This document shows, one piece after another, positions 26,029 to 34,755 of a DNA stretch of 64,000 nt. Position 1 is the stretch's first letter. Every line of letters starts with the position of its first letter. The stretch comes from Alphaproteobacteria bacterium (GTDB lineage Bacteria; Pseudomonadota; Alphaproteobacteria; JAOXRX01), in assembly GCA_025800285.1 (NCBI GenBank), contig JAOXRX010000059.1, forward strand, positions 19,368 through 83,367, given 5' to 3'. A program made the translations under genes and the position numbers. The notes beneath the pieces were generated by a model that made no database searches, was not told where the DNA came from, and saw nothing but the letters and a program-made list of their open reading frames with translations.

Positions 26029-27369
26029 TTAAGAGTTTCCTTTCTCTAATTCTTCTTCGTATTTAGTTCCTTTTACAACAGACAAATATGTTTCTTTATC
26101 TATTATACCTTGCTTATAAACCAGACTTGCACTTTCTGCCATAGTTCTACCATGAGATTCAACATATTTTTGAACTTCATTAGGCCATAGACGATTTTCC
26201 ATACCTAACAATGCTTCTCTAATATCTTGATTAAAAACTAACCACTCTCTAATAGCAACCCTTTTACCATCAACAGTCTTTAAAAGTGTTTGTGTCACAA
26301 TCATTCTAAGAGTTTCCATCAAAGAATATGCTCTTTCATCTCTCTCTTCACCGCCATAAACGGAAGTCATTCTTCGAATAGTTGCGGACACACCTATTGT
26401 ATGAACAGTTGAGTAAACAGTATGACCAGTTTGTCCTGCTTCAATAGCAGCATTAATTGTCTCTTTATCTCTAGCCTCACCAACAAGTATAACTTCTGGT
26501 TTTCTTCTCAAAGCATTTCTAACACCTGCTGCAAAACTAGGCAAATGTCTAGGTATCTCTGTTTGAGATATTAAAGAATGAGCATTGTTAATATTATCAT
26601 AAACAAATTCAATAGGAGCTTCATAAGTTAATATTTTCCCTTTTCCACTCTCAATCAACATTCTATTACCAGATGCTAAAAGAGTCGTTTTACCAGAACC
26701 CGTAGGACCTGTAATCAAAACCAATCCTTGTTTAGGATACCAATGATCTTTCAACTCTTGCTCTATATTTAAATCCTCCATTGTTGGCGGATCGTTAGGC
26801 AAAGACCTCATAGTGATTTGCACACCATCTCTACCCATTGTTAAAATAGCTGTAACATTAACCCTAAATCTAATTCTATTATCTCTAGATGTATTAACTT
26901 CATAAGATAAATCCAAATCATTACCACCAGCAAGTCTTGCCATAGCATTAGAACCGTATAAAAGATTTAAGAACAGGTTTATATCAGCGGCATCCATTCT
27001 TGATGCTGTAACCGGCCTTATTGTTCCGTGAATTTCTGCCATAATATATTTATCTGTTTGAATAGTTATGTCAGAAGCATCCTGATTAAAGCACCATTCC
27101 AAAAGAGAATCTATATCATCAGTTGTAAATCTTGTTGGCTCATCAGGCCATAGTAAAAACTCTGATGTATCAACTTTTTCTTTTGAAACAAGAACTTGTT
27201 TTTCAATTTTTTCTTCTATATCTTCTTCTGCATCAATATAGTCAAATACATTAGTTGAAAAATCTTCAGGAGTATGAGTTTCTATCATATTTTCTTCTGG
27301 AGAAATATCTATAGAAAAATCATCATTACTAATGTTATCAACTGGTTCTGTCATATTCAGAGTTTCCAT
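26029..27369 (-). CDS. dotB: DotB, type IVB secretion ATPase
   Basis: DotB is the cytoplasmic hexameric ATPase of Dot/Icm secretion. Motifs seen: TLLEWCFNQDASDITIQTDK-type N-domain (in fact SLLEWCFNQDASDITIQTD), Walker A GPTGSGKTT near residue 220, Walker B/Asp box in PEVILVGEARD, and TGHTVYSTVH. The 446 residues include an acidic N-terminal extension of about 85 residues that the Legionella protein does not have. Its flanking genes dotC and icmT settle the assignment over PilT. Confidence 0.9.
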   Translation of the reverse strand: METLNMTEPVDNISNDDFSIDISPEENMIETHTPEDFSTNVFDYIDAEEDIEEKIEKQVLVSKEKVDTSEFLLWPDEPTRFTTDDIDSLLEWCFNQDASDITIQTDKYIMAEIHGTIRPVTASRMDAADINLFLNLLYGSNAMARLAGGNDLDLSYEVNTSRDNRIRFRVNVTAILTMGRDGVQITMRSLPNDPPTMEDLNIEQELKDHWYPKQGLVLITGPTGSGKTTLLASGNRMLIESGKGKILTYEAPIEFVYDNINNAHSLISQTEIPRHLPSFAAGVRNALRRKPEVILVGEARDKETINAAIEAGQTGHTVYSTVHTIGVSATIRRMTSVYGGEERDERAYSLMETLRMIVTQTLLKTVDGKRVAIREWLVFNQDIREALLGMENRLWPNEVQKYVESHGRTMAESASLVYKQGIIDKETYLSVVKGTKYEEELEKGNS

Positions 27370-27376
27370 AAAACAT

Positions 27377-28216
27377 CTACCTCTCTGTAGGCTCCCAACT
27401 TTCGATTGACTTATTAAGAGCAGGAATATTAGTGATTATAATAGTTTTATCATCAATTCTTATTTCATTACCATTACCTGTAACACCCCTATTCTCTTTT
27501 ACTGCATAAGGCTGAGAAATCATTTTTTGAGCAAGTAGCTTCTTATATCTAATCATACCTGTATAATCAGAAACCAACTTTGCTAAACTATCTGCAAATA
27601 TATCATTTGCTTGCTCTACTCCACTTTTCCAACCAGCTTTTACATATTTAGCCCAATTAGATATTTCTTCTTTATCTTTAGGCTTTAATGCTCTATCTGG
27701 CTCTGCAGGGTTTTCTAAATCTAGAGGATCAACTAAATAGTTTCTCCAGTTTCTAGGAGTTGTAACTAACTTAACATTTTCTCCTATAGAATATATTTTT
27801 GAAGTCATAGATGCTGTCATACCATCTTCTCCAAGAAGGAAAGATCCATCGCTCTCACTTATGATTGGAGGTTCTATTAGAGTTCCATAATGAGTTGGTA
27901 TCATTAACCTAGAAAAATTAAAAATATTATCTAAAACTATTTCTTTTTTATTTAGGATATTGTATATCTCCCAGTTTCTGTGAACTAAGCCACTAAGAGC
28001 ACCATAAGATAAAGCCATTTCTTTTAAAGCTTCTTCTCTCATTTGTAAACCAGCCTCTGTAGTTTCTGCAACACCACCTTTAGCACTGATACCCAACACA
28101 TCATCTAAAGTATTAGGTTCTTTCACTTCATAACTAGAAGCAAAACCTTTAGAAGAAATTAACAAACAACAAATTATTAATAAAGCCGTCTTAGAATGTT
28201 TCTTGAATTTCAACAT
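27377..28216 (-). CDS. dotC: DotC, type IVB secretion outer-membrane core protein
   Basis: The 279-residue protein matches DotC in its core: GLQMREEALKEMALSYGA, LMIPTHYGTLIEPPII, and VTTPRNWRNYLVDP. DotC works with DotD to place the DotH ring in the outer membrane. In Legionella it is a lipoprotein; here the leader (TALLIICCLLISSKGFASS) has a Cys-Cys pair inside the hydrophobic core but no lipobox before the mature part, so it may be a plain periplasmic protein. It overlaps the end of dotD by 26 bases. Confidence 0.88.
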   Translation of the reverse strand: MLKFKKHSKTALLIICCLLISSKGFASSYEVKEPNTLDDVLGISAKGGVAETTEAGLQMREEALKEMALSYGALSGLVHRNWEIYNILNKKEIVLDNIFNFSRLMIPTHYGTLIEPPIISESDGSFLLGEDGMTASMTSKIYSIGENVKLVTTPRNWRNYLVDPLDLENPAEPDRALKPKDKEEISNWAKYVKAGWKSGVEQANDIFADSLAKLVSDYTGMIRYKKLLAQKMISQPYAVKENRGVTGNGNEIRIDDKTIIITNIPALNKSIESWEPTER

Positions 28217-28682
28217 AGTGAACCTCTAAATTTCTGTTTTCTGTATCAACTACTAAGTTAGCTCTTGAACCAGCTTGTAAACCAACATTTCTAAGAATAT
28301 CGATTATAGGAGCATCGACTGCATCAATTTGTACAAGTATTGGTGTAGAGTAAGGTTTACCCATTTCAACCACATCATACATAGCTCTATCAGCTATTTT
28401 TTGGACTATTTGCTTAATAGGTCCGTTCCAATTAATTGACATTTTTTGTCTTAATAATCTTGGAATATTATTCATAACTGGAGCACTAGTTGTTGGAGTT
28501 CTCATTTTCTCAACTTCTGCTAGTTCTACAATAGCATCACTTGCTTTTTTTGCAGCCACCGCCAATTGAACAGACACATTATCATTTTCTACATATGCCA
28601 CTTGATTTTTTTTATTATATGAAGGCATCATTGAGCAACTAGCCAAAGCTATAGTACTTATCAAAATAACTATTTTTTTCAT
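28191..28682 (-). CDS. dotD: DotD, type IVB secretion lipoprotein
   Basis: The 163-residue lipoprotein has lipobox LASC (Cys16), a helical linker (LAVAAKKASDAIVELAEVEK) and a C-terminal secretin-N-like domain with LLRQKMSINWNGPIKQIVQKIAD, as in DotD. It anchors the outer-membrane part of the Dot/Icm complex. It heads the dotDCB-icmT operon; no other Dot/Icm gene is in the window. Confidence 0.88.
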   Translation of the reverse strand: MKKIVILISTIALASCSMMPSYNKKNQVAYVENDNVSVQLAVAAKKASDAIVELAEVEKMRTPTTSAPVMNNIPRLLRQKMSINWNGPIKQIVQKIADRAMYDVVEMGKPYSTPILVQIDAVDAPIIDILRNVGLQAGSRANLVVDTENRNLEVHYVEIQETF

Positions 28683-28786
28683 TTAAAATTCTCCTGATGA
28701 TTGATTTTAAGTTAACTATAAAATATTTATTATATAAATACAACAATAAAAAATAAAAATCAATCATTAATTATAAATGATATAAT

Positions 28787-30658
28787 TTAGAAAGAAATAC
28801 TTTTAATAAATCTCCAAAACAAGTTTGGCTCTACAATATTTCTTGCTTCAGCATTTTTATATGCTCTTTCATTATAATTCTTCCATATCTTTGCAGGAAA
28901 AGAGCCTCCTGTTACATTATTAGTAGGAGTAGCATTATCATTACCCAACCAAATACCTGTTACAAGTTTATCGTTATAACCAATAAACCAAGCATCTCTA
29001 TATTTCTGAGTAGTCCCTGTTTTACCATAAGAAACTATCTTTTTAACCTTTGATTTTTTACCACTACCATTATCAACAACCTCTCTTAACATTCTGTTTA
29101 TATGTTTCAAATGCTTACTTTTTAAAACCTGCTCTTTTATTATTTCGTGTTTATATAAGACATCTCCATCTTTATTAACTATTTCTCTAATTAAATATGG
29201 TGTAGTTTTATAACCTTCATTTGACATAATTACATAAGCATTTACGAGCTCAAGCAGAGATAAAGAATTTGTCCCCAGAGCAGTTGTTAAGTTGCTTTCT
29301 ATTTTCGATGTAATACCCAGCTTTTTAGCCATTTTCAAAACATTATCTCGACCATATTTTTGCATAACTTTTATTGCAGGAATATTATAAGATTTAGCAA
29401 AAGCTTTCATTGCCGATATTTTTCCATGAAACTTATAATCAAAGTTATTAGGCTCCCAGCTTCCTATTTTTAGAGGAGCATCATCTATCTCTGTATAAGG
29501 AGTTAAACCTTTTTCAATAGCCGACAAGTAAACTACAGGCTTAAAAGCAGAGCCTGTTTGTCTCTTAGTTTGATACACCCTATTTAATTGAGATTCATAA
29601 TAATCAAAGCCTCCCAACATAGCAACAATACTTCCATCCTTTTGCATAGAAACAAATGCTACTTGGTTTGCTTGTTTATTTTTGATGTCTTGCTCATATT
29701 TACTTACACTTTGTTCTGCAATTTTCTGCAAATTCATATCATAAGTTGTTTTAACAATTATGTCTTGCTTAACATCTCCTAAATATTTATACATTCTATC
29801 ACTAGCCATATCTGTAAAATATCTATAGTTATCTACATCTCTATTTGATCTATGATTTTTAACAGTTACATTCTTCTCAAAATTTATCTCTGGTATAGAG
29901 AAACCGTTATCTCTCATAGTAGATGCTACGACCAAAGCTCTTTTAAAAGCTTTCTCTTTATGATATTTAGGACTATAAGAAGACGGTGCTTTCAATAAAC
30001 CTGCCAATATTATTGCTTCTTCAAAGTTTATATCATAAATGTGTTTACCAAAGTAATCCATAGATGCAGATTCAACACCATAATTACCAGCTCCTAAATA
30101 AACATTATTTAAATAAGACTCTAGTATTTCTTCTTTAGAATATTGAGTCTCTATATAAAGAGCTAAAATCATCTCCTGAATTTTTCTATTTATACTTTTT
30201 TGATTTGTTAAGAACAAGTTTTTTGCCAATTGCTGAGTTATTGTTGAACCGCCCTGAGCAAATCTCATTTTTGATAAATTAACGGCCATAGCTCTCATAA
30301 ACCCAATGATATCAAAACCATTATGAGAGAAAAACTTTCTATCCTCTGTAGAAACAACAGCATTAATTAAATCATTAGGTATATTTTCTATTATAACATG
30401 ATCATAAGAGTCTCCATATTTTACAATCTGCTTTCCAGTAGTATCTAAAAATGTAATTGTTGGTCTTAAACCTTGCCTATTTTTTATTTGCTTAACATCT
30501 GGTAAACTTAAAGATAAATATATTACATAAAAAATTAAAGATATACTTAGCCATATCATAGCGATAAAGCCCACTCTTAGAAACAACTTCATAAAAGAGT
30601 CATTAGATTTCTTCTTCTTTTTGATATTCTTTTTTCTTTTTTTAGCTTGTTTTACCAT
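28787..30658 (-). CDS. Class A penicillin-binding protein (PBP1A-like)
   Basis: This bifunctional enzyme polymerises glycan and cross-links peptides. The 623-residue protein has a very basic N-terminus, one membrane helix, the GT51 transglycosylase domain (STEDRKFFSHNGFD, GGSTITQQLAKNLFL) and the transpeptidase domain with SxxK in GSAFKP near residue 372, SYN in AKSYNIPAI and KTG in YGKTGTTQKY near 545. It is short for PBP1A because the OB-like insert is missing, so it resembles the compact PbpF/PbpG-type forms. Confidence 0.92.
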   Translation of the reverse strand: MVKQAKKRKKNIKKKKKSNDSFMKLFLRVGFIAMIWLSISLIFYVIYLSLSLPDVKQIKNRQGLRPTITFLDTTGKQIVKYGDSYDHVIIENIPNDLINAVVSTEDRKFFSHNGFDIIGFMRAMAVNLSKMRFAQGGSTITQQLAKNLFLTNQKSINRKIQEMILALYIETQYSKEEILESYLNNVYLGAGNYGVESASMDYFGKHIYDINFEEAIILAGLLKAPSSYSPKYHKEKAFKRALVVASTMRDNGFSIPEINFEKNVTVKNHRSNRDVDNYRYFTDMASDRMYKYLGDVKQDIIVKTTYDMNLQKIAEQSVSKYEQDIKNKQANQVAFVSMQKDGSIVAMLGGFDYYESQLNRVYQTKRQTGSAFKPVVYLSAIEKGLTPYTEIDDAPLKIGSWEPNNFDYKFHGKISAMKAFAKSYNIPAIKVMQKYGRDNVLKMAKKLGITSKIESNLTTALGTNSLSLLELVNAYVIMSNEGYKTTPYLIREIVNKDGDVLYKHEIIKEQVLKSKHLKHINRMLREVVDNGSGKKSKVKKIVSYGKTGTTQKYRDAWFIGYNDKLVTGIWLGNDNATPTNNVTGGSFPAKIWKNYNERAYKNAEARNIVEPNLFWRFIKSISF

Positions 30659-30681
30659 AATTTAACCTTTTAATAAAAGTA

Positions 30682-30758
30682 TGGTGGGTGTAACAGGACT
30701 TGAACCTGTGACCTTTACGATGTCAACGTAACGCTCTAGCCAGCTGAGCTATACACCC
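30682..30758 (-). tRNA. tRNA-Val (GAC)
   Basis: The minus strand folds as a complete cloverleaf: acceptor GGGTGTA/TACACCC, D-arm GCTC...GAGC, anticodon loop TTGACAT between TTACG and CGTAA, T-arm ACAGG-TTCAAGT-CCTGT, discriminator A and encoded CCA. Anticodon GAC reads valine GUC and GUU. Confidence 0.97.
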
Positions 30759-30866
30759 ATATAGGTTAATAATAAAATGATATTTAACACATTTATATGA
30801 ATATATCAAGATAATTTTTTTAGATAAACACTTTAAATTTTAGTCAAATAGTGTTATATAAATTTT

Positions 30867-31745
30867 ATGGCATCAAATAGTCAAGTACCTTCAATATATA
30901 ATTTATCTCCTGAAGGCAACCTTTCTAGGTATTTAAAAGAGATAAATAAGTTTCCAGTTCTTACCTCTAATGAAGAGTATGAGCTTGCCACTTCTTGGCA
31001 AGAAGAACAAAACTTAGAAGCAGCTCACCAGTTGGTTACATCTCATTTGAGATTAGTAGCAAAAATAGCTAGTGGCTATTCTGGCTATGGTCTTCCAATG
31101 GGAGAAATAATATCAGAAGGAAATATTGGACTAATGAAGTCTGTAAAAAAATTCCAACCTGAGAAAGGCTTTAGACTTGCTACTTATGCTATGTGGTGGA
31201 TAAAAGCCGCTATCAATGAGTATGTTCTAAGATCTTGGTCTTTAGTTAAAATTGGAACCACTTCAGCTCAAAAGAAATTATTTTTCAATCTAAAGAAAAT
31301 AAAAAACAGAATTAGTAAAATTGATAACAACTCTTTATCAAATAGCGACATAAAACAAATATCAAGTGAATTAGGAGTTTCAGAACAAGATGTTATTGAA
31401 ATGGACATAAGACTTGAGGGTAAAGAAGCTTCTCTAAATGCTAGCATCAAATCTTCAGAAAATGACTCTGGAGAGTGGCAAGATTTTATTGAAGACACAA
31501 ATTCTAATCAAGAAATAATTATAGCAGATATTCAAGAGGCTGAGTATAGAAAAAAAATGCTTACTCAAGCGATGGCAAAACTAAATGATAGAGAAAAAGA
31601 CATTATATATCAAAGAAAACTAAAAGACCCTATTGCAACTCTTGAAGATTTATCAAAACAATACAATATATCCATAGAAAGAGTTCGTCAAATTGAATCC
31701 AAAGCTATGGAAAAATTACACTGCGAACTTAGAGGCACAATGTAG
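30867..31745 (+). CDS. rpoH: RNA polymerase sigma-32 (heat shock)
   Basis: The 292-residue sigma factor has region 1.2/2 (LSRYLKEINKFPVL; GNIGLMKSVKKFQPEKGFRLATYAMWWIKAAINEYVLRSW), the RpoH box (SAQKKLFFNLKKIK) and region 4 (ATLEDLSKQYNISIERVRQIE). It directs heat-shock transcription. Degradation of RpoH by FtsH links it to HflKC elsewhere in the window. The start at 30867 lacks a strong ribosome binding site. Confidence 0.95.
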   Translation: MASNSQVPSIYNLSPEGNLSRYLKEINKFPVLTSNEEYELATSWQEEQNLEAAHQLVTSHLRLVAKIASGYSGYGLPMGEIISEGNIGLMKSVKKFQPEKGFRLATYAMWWIKAAINEYVLRSWSLVKIGTTSAQKKLFFNLKKIKNRISKIDNNSLSNSDIKQISSELGVSEQDVIEMDIRLEGKEASLNASIKSSENDSGEWQDFIEDTNSNQEIIIADIQEAEYRKKMLTQAMAKLNDREKDIIYQRKLKDPIATLEDLSKQYNISIERVRQIESKAMEKLHCELRGTM

Positions 31746-31854
31746 TTTTATTCAAATTCTATCTACTAAATGTAAAAAAATACATTTTTCTTGTAAAAAA
31801 TAAATATTTCATATATACTCCATTCCAACTATAATTTTAGAGGGATTATTTTTT

Positions 31855-32817
31855 ATGAAAAAATCTGTTATAACAGGATGGGGATCTTATGTCCCAGAAA
31901 AAATATTAAGCAATAATGATTTAGAAAAACTAGTAGAAACATCTGATGAATGGATTACTAAAAGAACAGGTATAAAAGAAAGAAGAATAGCAGCAGATGA
32001 TCAATTAACATCTGATTTAGCAGTAATAGCTGCAGAGAAAGCTATCAAAAAATCTGGGCTAGATAAAAACGATATTGATCTAATAATTGTTGCGACTACT
32101 ACTCCAGATTTCACATTTCCTTCAACTGCTACTATAGTGCAAAATAAGCTTGGCATTGATAACAAATGCCCTTCTTTTGATATGCAAGCAGTTTGTTGTG
32201 GTTTTGTCTATGCATTCGCAACAGCAGATAACTATATAAAATCTGGAATGTATAAAAATATTCTAGTTATTGCTGCAGAAACAATGTCTAGAATTATTGA
32301 CTGGACAGATAGAGGGTCTTGTATCCTATTTGGTGATGGAGCTGGTGCTTTTGTATTATCAGCGACAGAAAACACAGATAGAGGTGTATTATCTAACCAC
32401 CTTCACTCAGATGGGTCTCATCTAGAATCTCTAAAAACCACAGGAGGAGCTTCATCTTCAGATAAAGTTGGTAAAATAACAATGGCAGGTAACGATATAT
32501 TCAAACTTGCTGTTAATCTAATCTCTTCATCAATAGAAGATGCTCTTGAACACAATAATTTAACAGCTAACGATATAGACTGGTTCGTTCCTCATCAAGC
32601 AAACTTAAGAATCATCAAAGGTGTTGCTAAAAAGGTAAAACTAGAAAATGAAAAAGTTGTTGTTAATATAGAAAAAGTAGGGAACACTTCAGCTGCTTCA
32701 ATTCCAATTGCTTGGGCAGAAGCATTAGAAGAAGGGAAAATAAAACAAGGAGATCTTGTAGTTATTGAAGCTCTTGGTGGCGGATTAACTTGGGGATCAT
32801 CTCTAATTAAGATGTAA
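31855..32817 (+). CDS. fabH: 3-oxoacyl-ACP synthase III
   Basis: FabH starts fatty-acid chains by joining acetyl-CoA to malonyl-ACP. The 320-residue enzyme has the active Cys in QAVCCGFVYA, His in WFVPHQANLRI and Asn in VGNTSAASIP. Length is normal. AGAGGGATTATTTTTT lies before the ATG. A small ORF and fabI follow on the same strand. Confidence 0.96.
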   Translation: MKKSVITGWGSYVPEKILSNNDLEKLVETSDEWITKRTGIKERRIAADDQLTSDLAVIAAEKAIKKSGLDKNDIDLIIVATTTPDFTFPSTATIVQNKLGIDNKCPSFDMQAVCCGFVYAFATADNYIKSGMYKNILVIAAETMSRIIDWTDRGSCILFGDGAGAFVLSATENTDRGVLSNHLHSDGSHLESLKTTGGASSSDKVGKITMAGNDIFKLAVNLISSSIEDALEHNNLTANDIDWFVPHQANLRIIKGVAKKVKLENEKVVVNIEKVGNTSAASIPIAWAEALEEGKIKQGDLVVIEALGGGLTWGSSLIKM

Positions 32818-32827
32818 GGATTGAATT

Positions 32828-32989
32828 ATGAGAGATGAAAATAAAACAAACAAAAACGAAAAAACTATGACTTTTGAAGAAAGAAAAAAAAGGAATTTAA
32901 AAATATACCCTGAAATAAAAGCTCTTCAAAAAGAATTGGATAAAGAAGTAAAAAGCAGAATAAGCGATAATGCATTTGTTTGTCTATAA
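32828..32989 (+). CDS. Small charged protein between fabH and fabI
   Basis: The frame encodes 53 residues, beginning MRDENKTNKNEKTMTFEERK and ending SDNAFVCL. An AAGGA site lies before the ATG, and spacing to fabH (10 bases) and fabI (27 bases) fits an operon. The sequence is charged and probably helical. I do not recognise a family. Confidence 0.6.
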   Translation: MRDENKTNKNEKTMTFEERKKRNLKIYPEIKALQKELDKEVKSRISDNAFVCL

Positions 32990-33016
32990 ATAAAATACAA
33001 CTGAAAGGAAAATAGA

Positions 33017-33835
33017 ATGGAATTAATGAATGGTAAAAGAGGTGTTATCATGGGATTGGCTAACAAAAAGTCAATTGCATGGGGAATATGTAACTCACTA
33101 AAAGAAGCTGGGGCTGAGCTTATACTTACTGCTCCAAATGAAAGAATGGTAGATAAAATTACTCCACTTGCAGCAGACTTAAATGCTGGTGAAGTTATTG
33201 AATGCGATGTTACTTCTACTGAAGCTATTAAAAAGACTTTTGAAGAAGTTGAAAAAAGAATGGGGAAAATAGATTTCCTAGTTCATGCTATTGCTTTCTC
33301 TGATAAAACAGGCTTAACAGGTGCTTACTATGACACAACAAAAGACAATTTCCTAATGACTATGGATATCTCAGTTTACTCATTTACAGCAGTTGCAAAA
33401 GAAGCTGGAAGAATCATGAATGATGGTGGCTCAATGGTAACTCTAACATATTACGGTGCTGAACAAGTGATGCCAAGATACAATGTTATGGGTGTGGCAA
33501 AAGCTGCTCTTGAAGCATCTGTAAGATACTTAGCACATGATTTTGGTCCAAAAGGAATTAGAGTTAATGCTATTTCTGCGGGTCCAATTAAAACTCTTGC
33601 TGCTTCAGGAATCGGTGATTTCAGATACATTCTAAAATGGAATGAGTTTAACTCTCCACTACAAAGAAATGTAACAATTGATGAAGTTGGTAACTCTGCT
33701 CTATATCTATTAAGCGATCTATCAACAGGTGTTACTGGTGAAAACTTACATGTTGACTCAGGATATCATACAGTTGGTATGTTAAATATGGATAGAGCGG
33801 CTGAGACATCAGAACTTCTATCAACAGTTAAATAA
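33017..33835 (+). CDS. fabI: Enoyl-ACP reductase (NADH)
   Basis: FabI reduces enoyl-ACP in the last step of each fatty-acid elongation cycle. The 272-residue SDR-type enzyme has the FabI cofactor pattern VIMGLANKKSIAWGI, the Tyr-x6-Lys pair in YNVMGVAKAAL, and GPIKTLAASGI with the substrate loop. AAAGGAAA precedes the start. Confidence 0.96.
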   Translation: MELMNGKRGVIMGLANKKSIAWGICNSLKEAGAELILTAPNERMVDKITPLAADLNAGEVIECDVTSTEAIKKTFEEVEKRMGKIDFLVHAIAFSDKTGLTGAYYDTTKDNFLMTMDISVYSFTAVAKEAGRIMNDGGSMVTLTYYGAEQVMPRYNVMGVAKAALEASVRYLAHDFGPKGIRVNAISAGPIKTLAASGIGDFRYILKWNEFNSPLQRNVTIDEVGNSALYLLSDLSTGVTGENLHVDSGYHTVGMLNMDRAAETSELLSTVK

Positions 33836-33858
33836 TTATTAAATTAATTTTTAAATAA

Positions 33859-33885
33859 AAGCTTCTCATTAGAGGAGCTTTTTTT
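33859..33885 (+). terminator. fabI terminator
   Basis: AAGCTTCTC and GAGGAGCTT pair (one G-U) around ATTA and are followed by T5 or more. Confidence 0.85.
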
Positions 33886-33928
33886 ATATAAGCATACTAA
33901 CAAAATACAGTTAATTTAAAATCACATT

Positions 33929-34621
33929 TTATATAATCATATTGGATTTAAAAGAGTAATGTCCCTCTCTTGAAATAATTATATGATCGTGTATAGAAAC
34001 ATCTATACCATTTAAAGTCTTCTTCAATTCTTTAGTCATCAAAATATCATCTTTACTCGGAGAGTTACTTCCACTAGGATGATTATGAACTAATATAATA
34101 GCAGAGGCTCCTAAATCCAAAGATCTTTTTACTATTTCTCTTGGATATACTGGTGTATAATCTAAAGTCCCTTCACTCTGAACTTCATCAGCAATAAGAA
34201 CATTTTTTCTGTTTAAATATAAAACTCTAAATTGCTCTTCTTTTTTCCAAGCCATACTTGAGTGGCAATAATCAAGAACTTGTTGCCAATTTTGCAACAC
34301 AGACTTATTAATAATTTTCTCTTGCGATAACTTTATAGAGCAAGCCTCTATTGCTTTTATTGCCGTAGCTGTATTTTTTGAAATTCCATTCACTTGCTCT
34401 AATAGAGATATTGGAGCAGAAACTACTTCTGCGAATCCGCCAAATTTATTAATCATTTCTTTCGCAAGAGGTTTAACATCTTTACGAGAAATAGTTTGGA
34501 ACAATATAAGCTCTAAAAGCTCATAATCTGAAAGAGACTTTGCCCCTCCATTCCTAAATTTATCTTTTAATCTCTCTCTATGCCCATGATAATGAGGAGT
34601 GTTATTTTCTTTATTTGTCAT
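33929..34621 (-). CDS. radC: RadC/MPN-domain protein
   Basis: The protein of about 230 residues has the helix-hairpin-helix-like start (RNGGAKSLSDYELLELILF, GFAEVVSAPISLLEQVNGISKNTA) and the JAMM metal motif HNHPSGSNSPSKDD near residue 180. Its cellular role is unsettled; a repair role was inferred from an E. coli allele later shown to be misassigned. An in-frame ATG at 34657 would add MIFFFKNAKCFL, which is not family-like, so 34621 is preferred. Confidence 0.9.
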   Translation of the reverse strand: MTNKENNTPHYHGHRERLKDKFRNGGAKSLSDYELLELILFQTISRKDVKPLAKEMINKFGGFAEVVSAPISLLEQVNGISKNTATAIKAIEACSIKLSQEKIINKSVLQNWQQVLDYCHSSMAWKKEEQFRVLYLNRKNVLIADEVQSEGTLDYTPVYPREIVKRSLDLGASAIILVHNHPSGSNSPSKDDILMTKELKKTLNGIDVSIHDHIIISREGHYSFKSNMII

Positions 34622-34755
34622 GAGAAAACATTTAGCATTTTTGAAGAAAAAAATCAAACATAAAAAGTAAGTTAGATAGCTTATTTTTGAATTTAAACCC
34701 TCTTTCTACTTTTATTATTCTTGCTTTTTAAAAAATATTTGTGTATATTATAAGT

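Noticed and set aside
26029..27369. PilT motor protein
   Set aside because: The directly adjacent dotC, dotD and icmT genes make DotB the better assignment.
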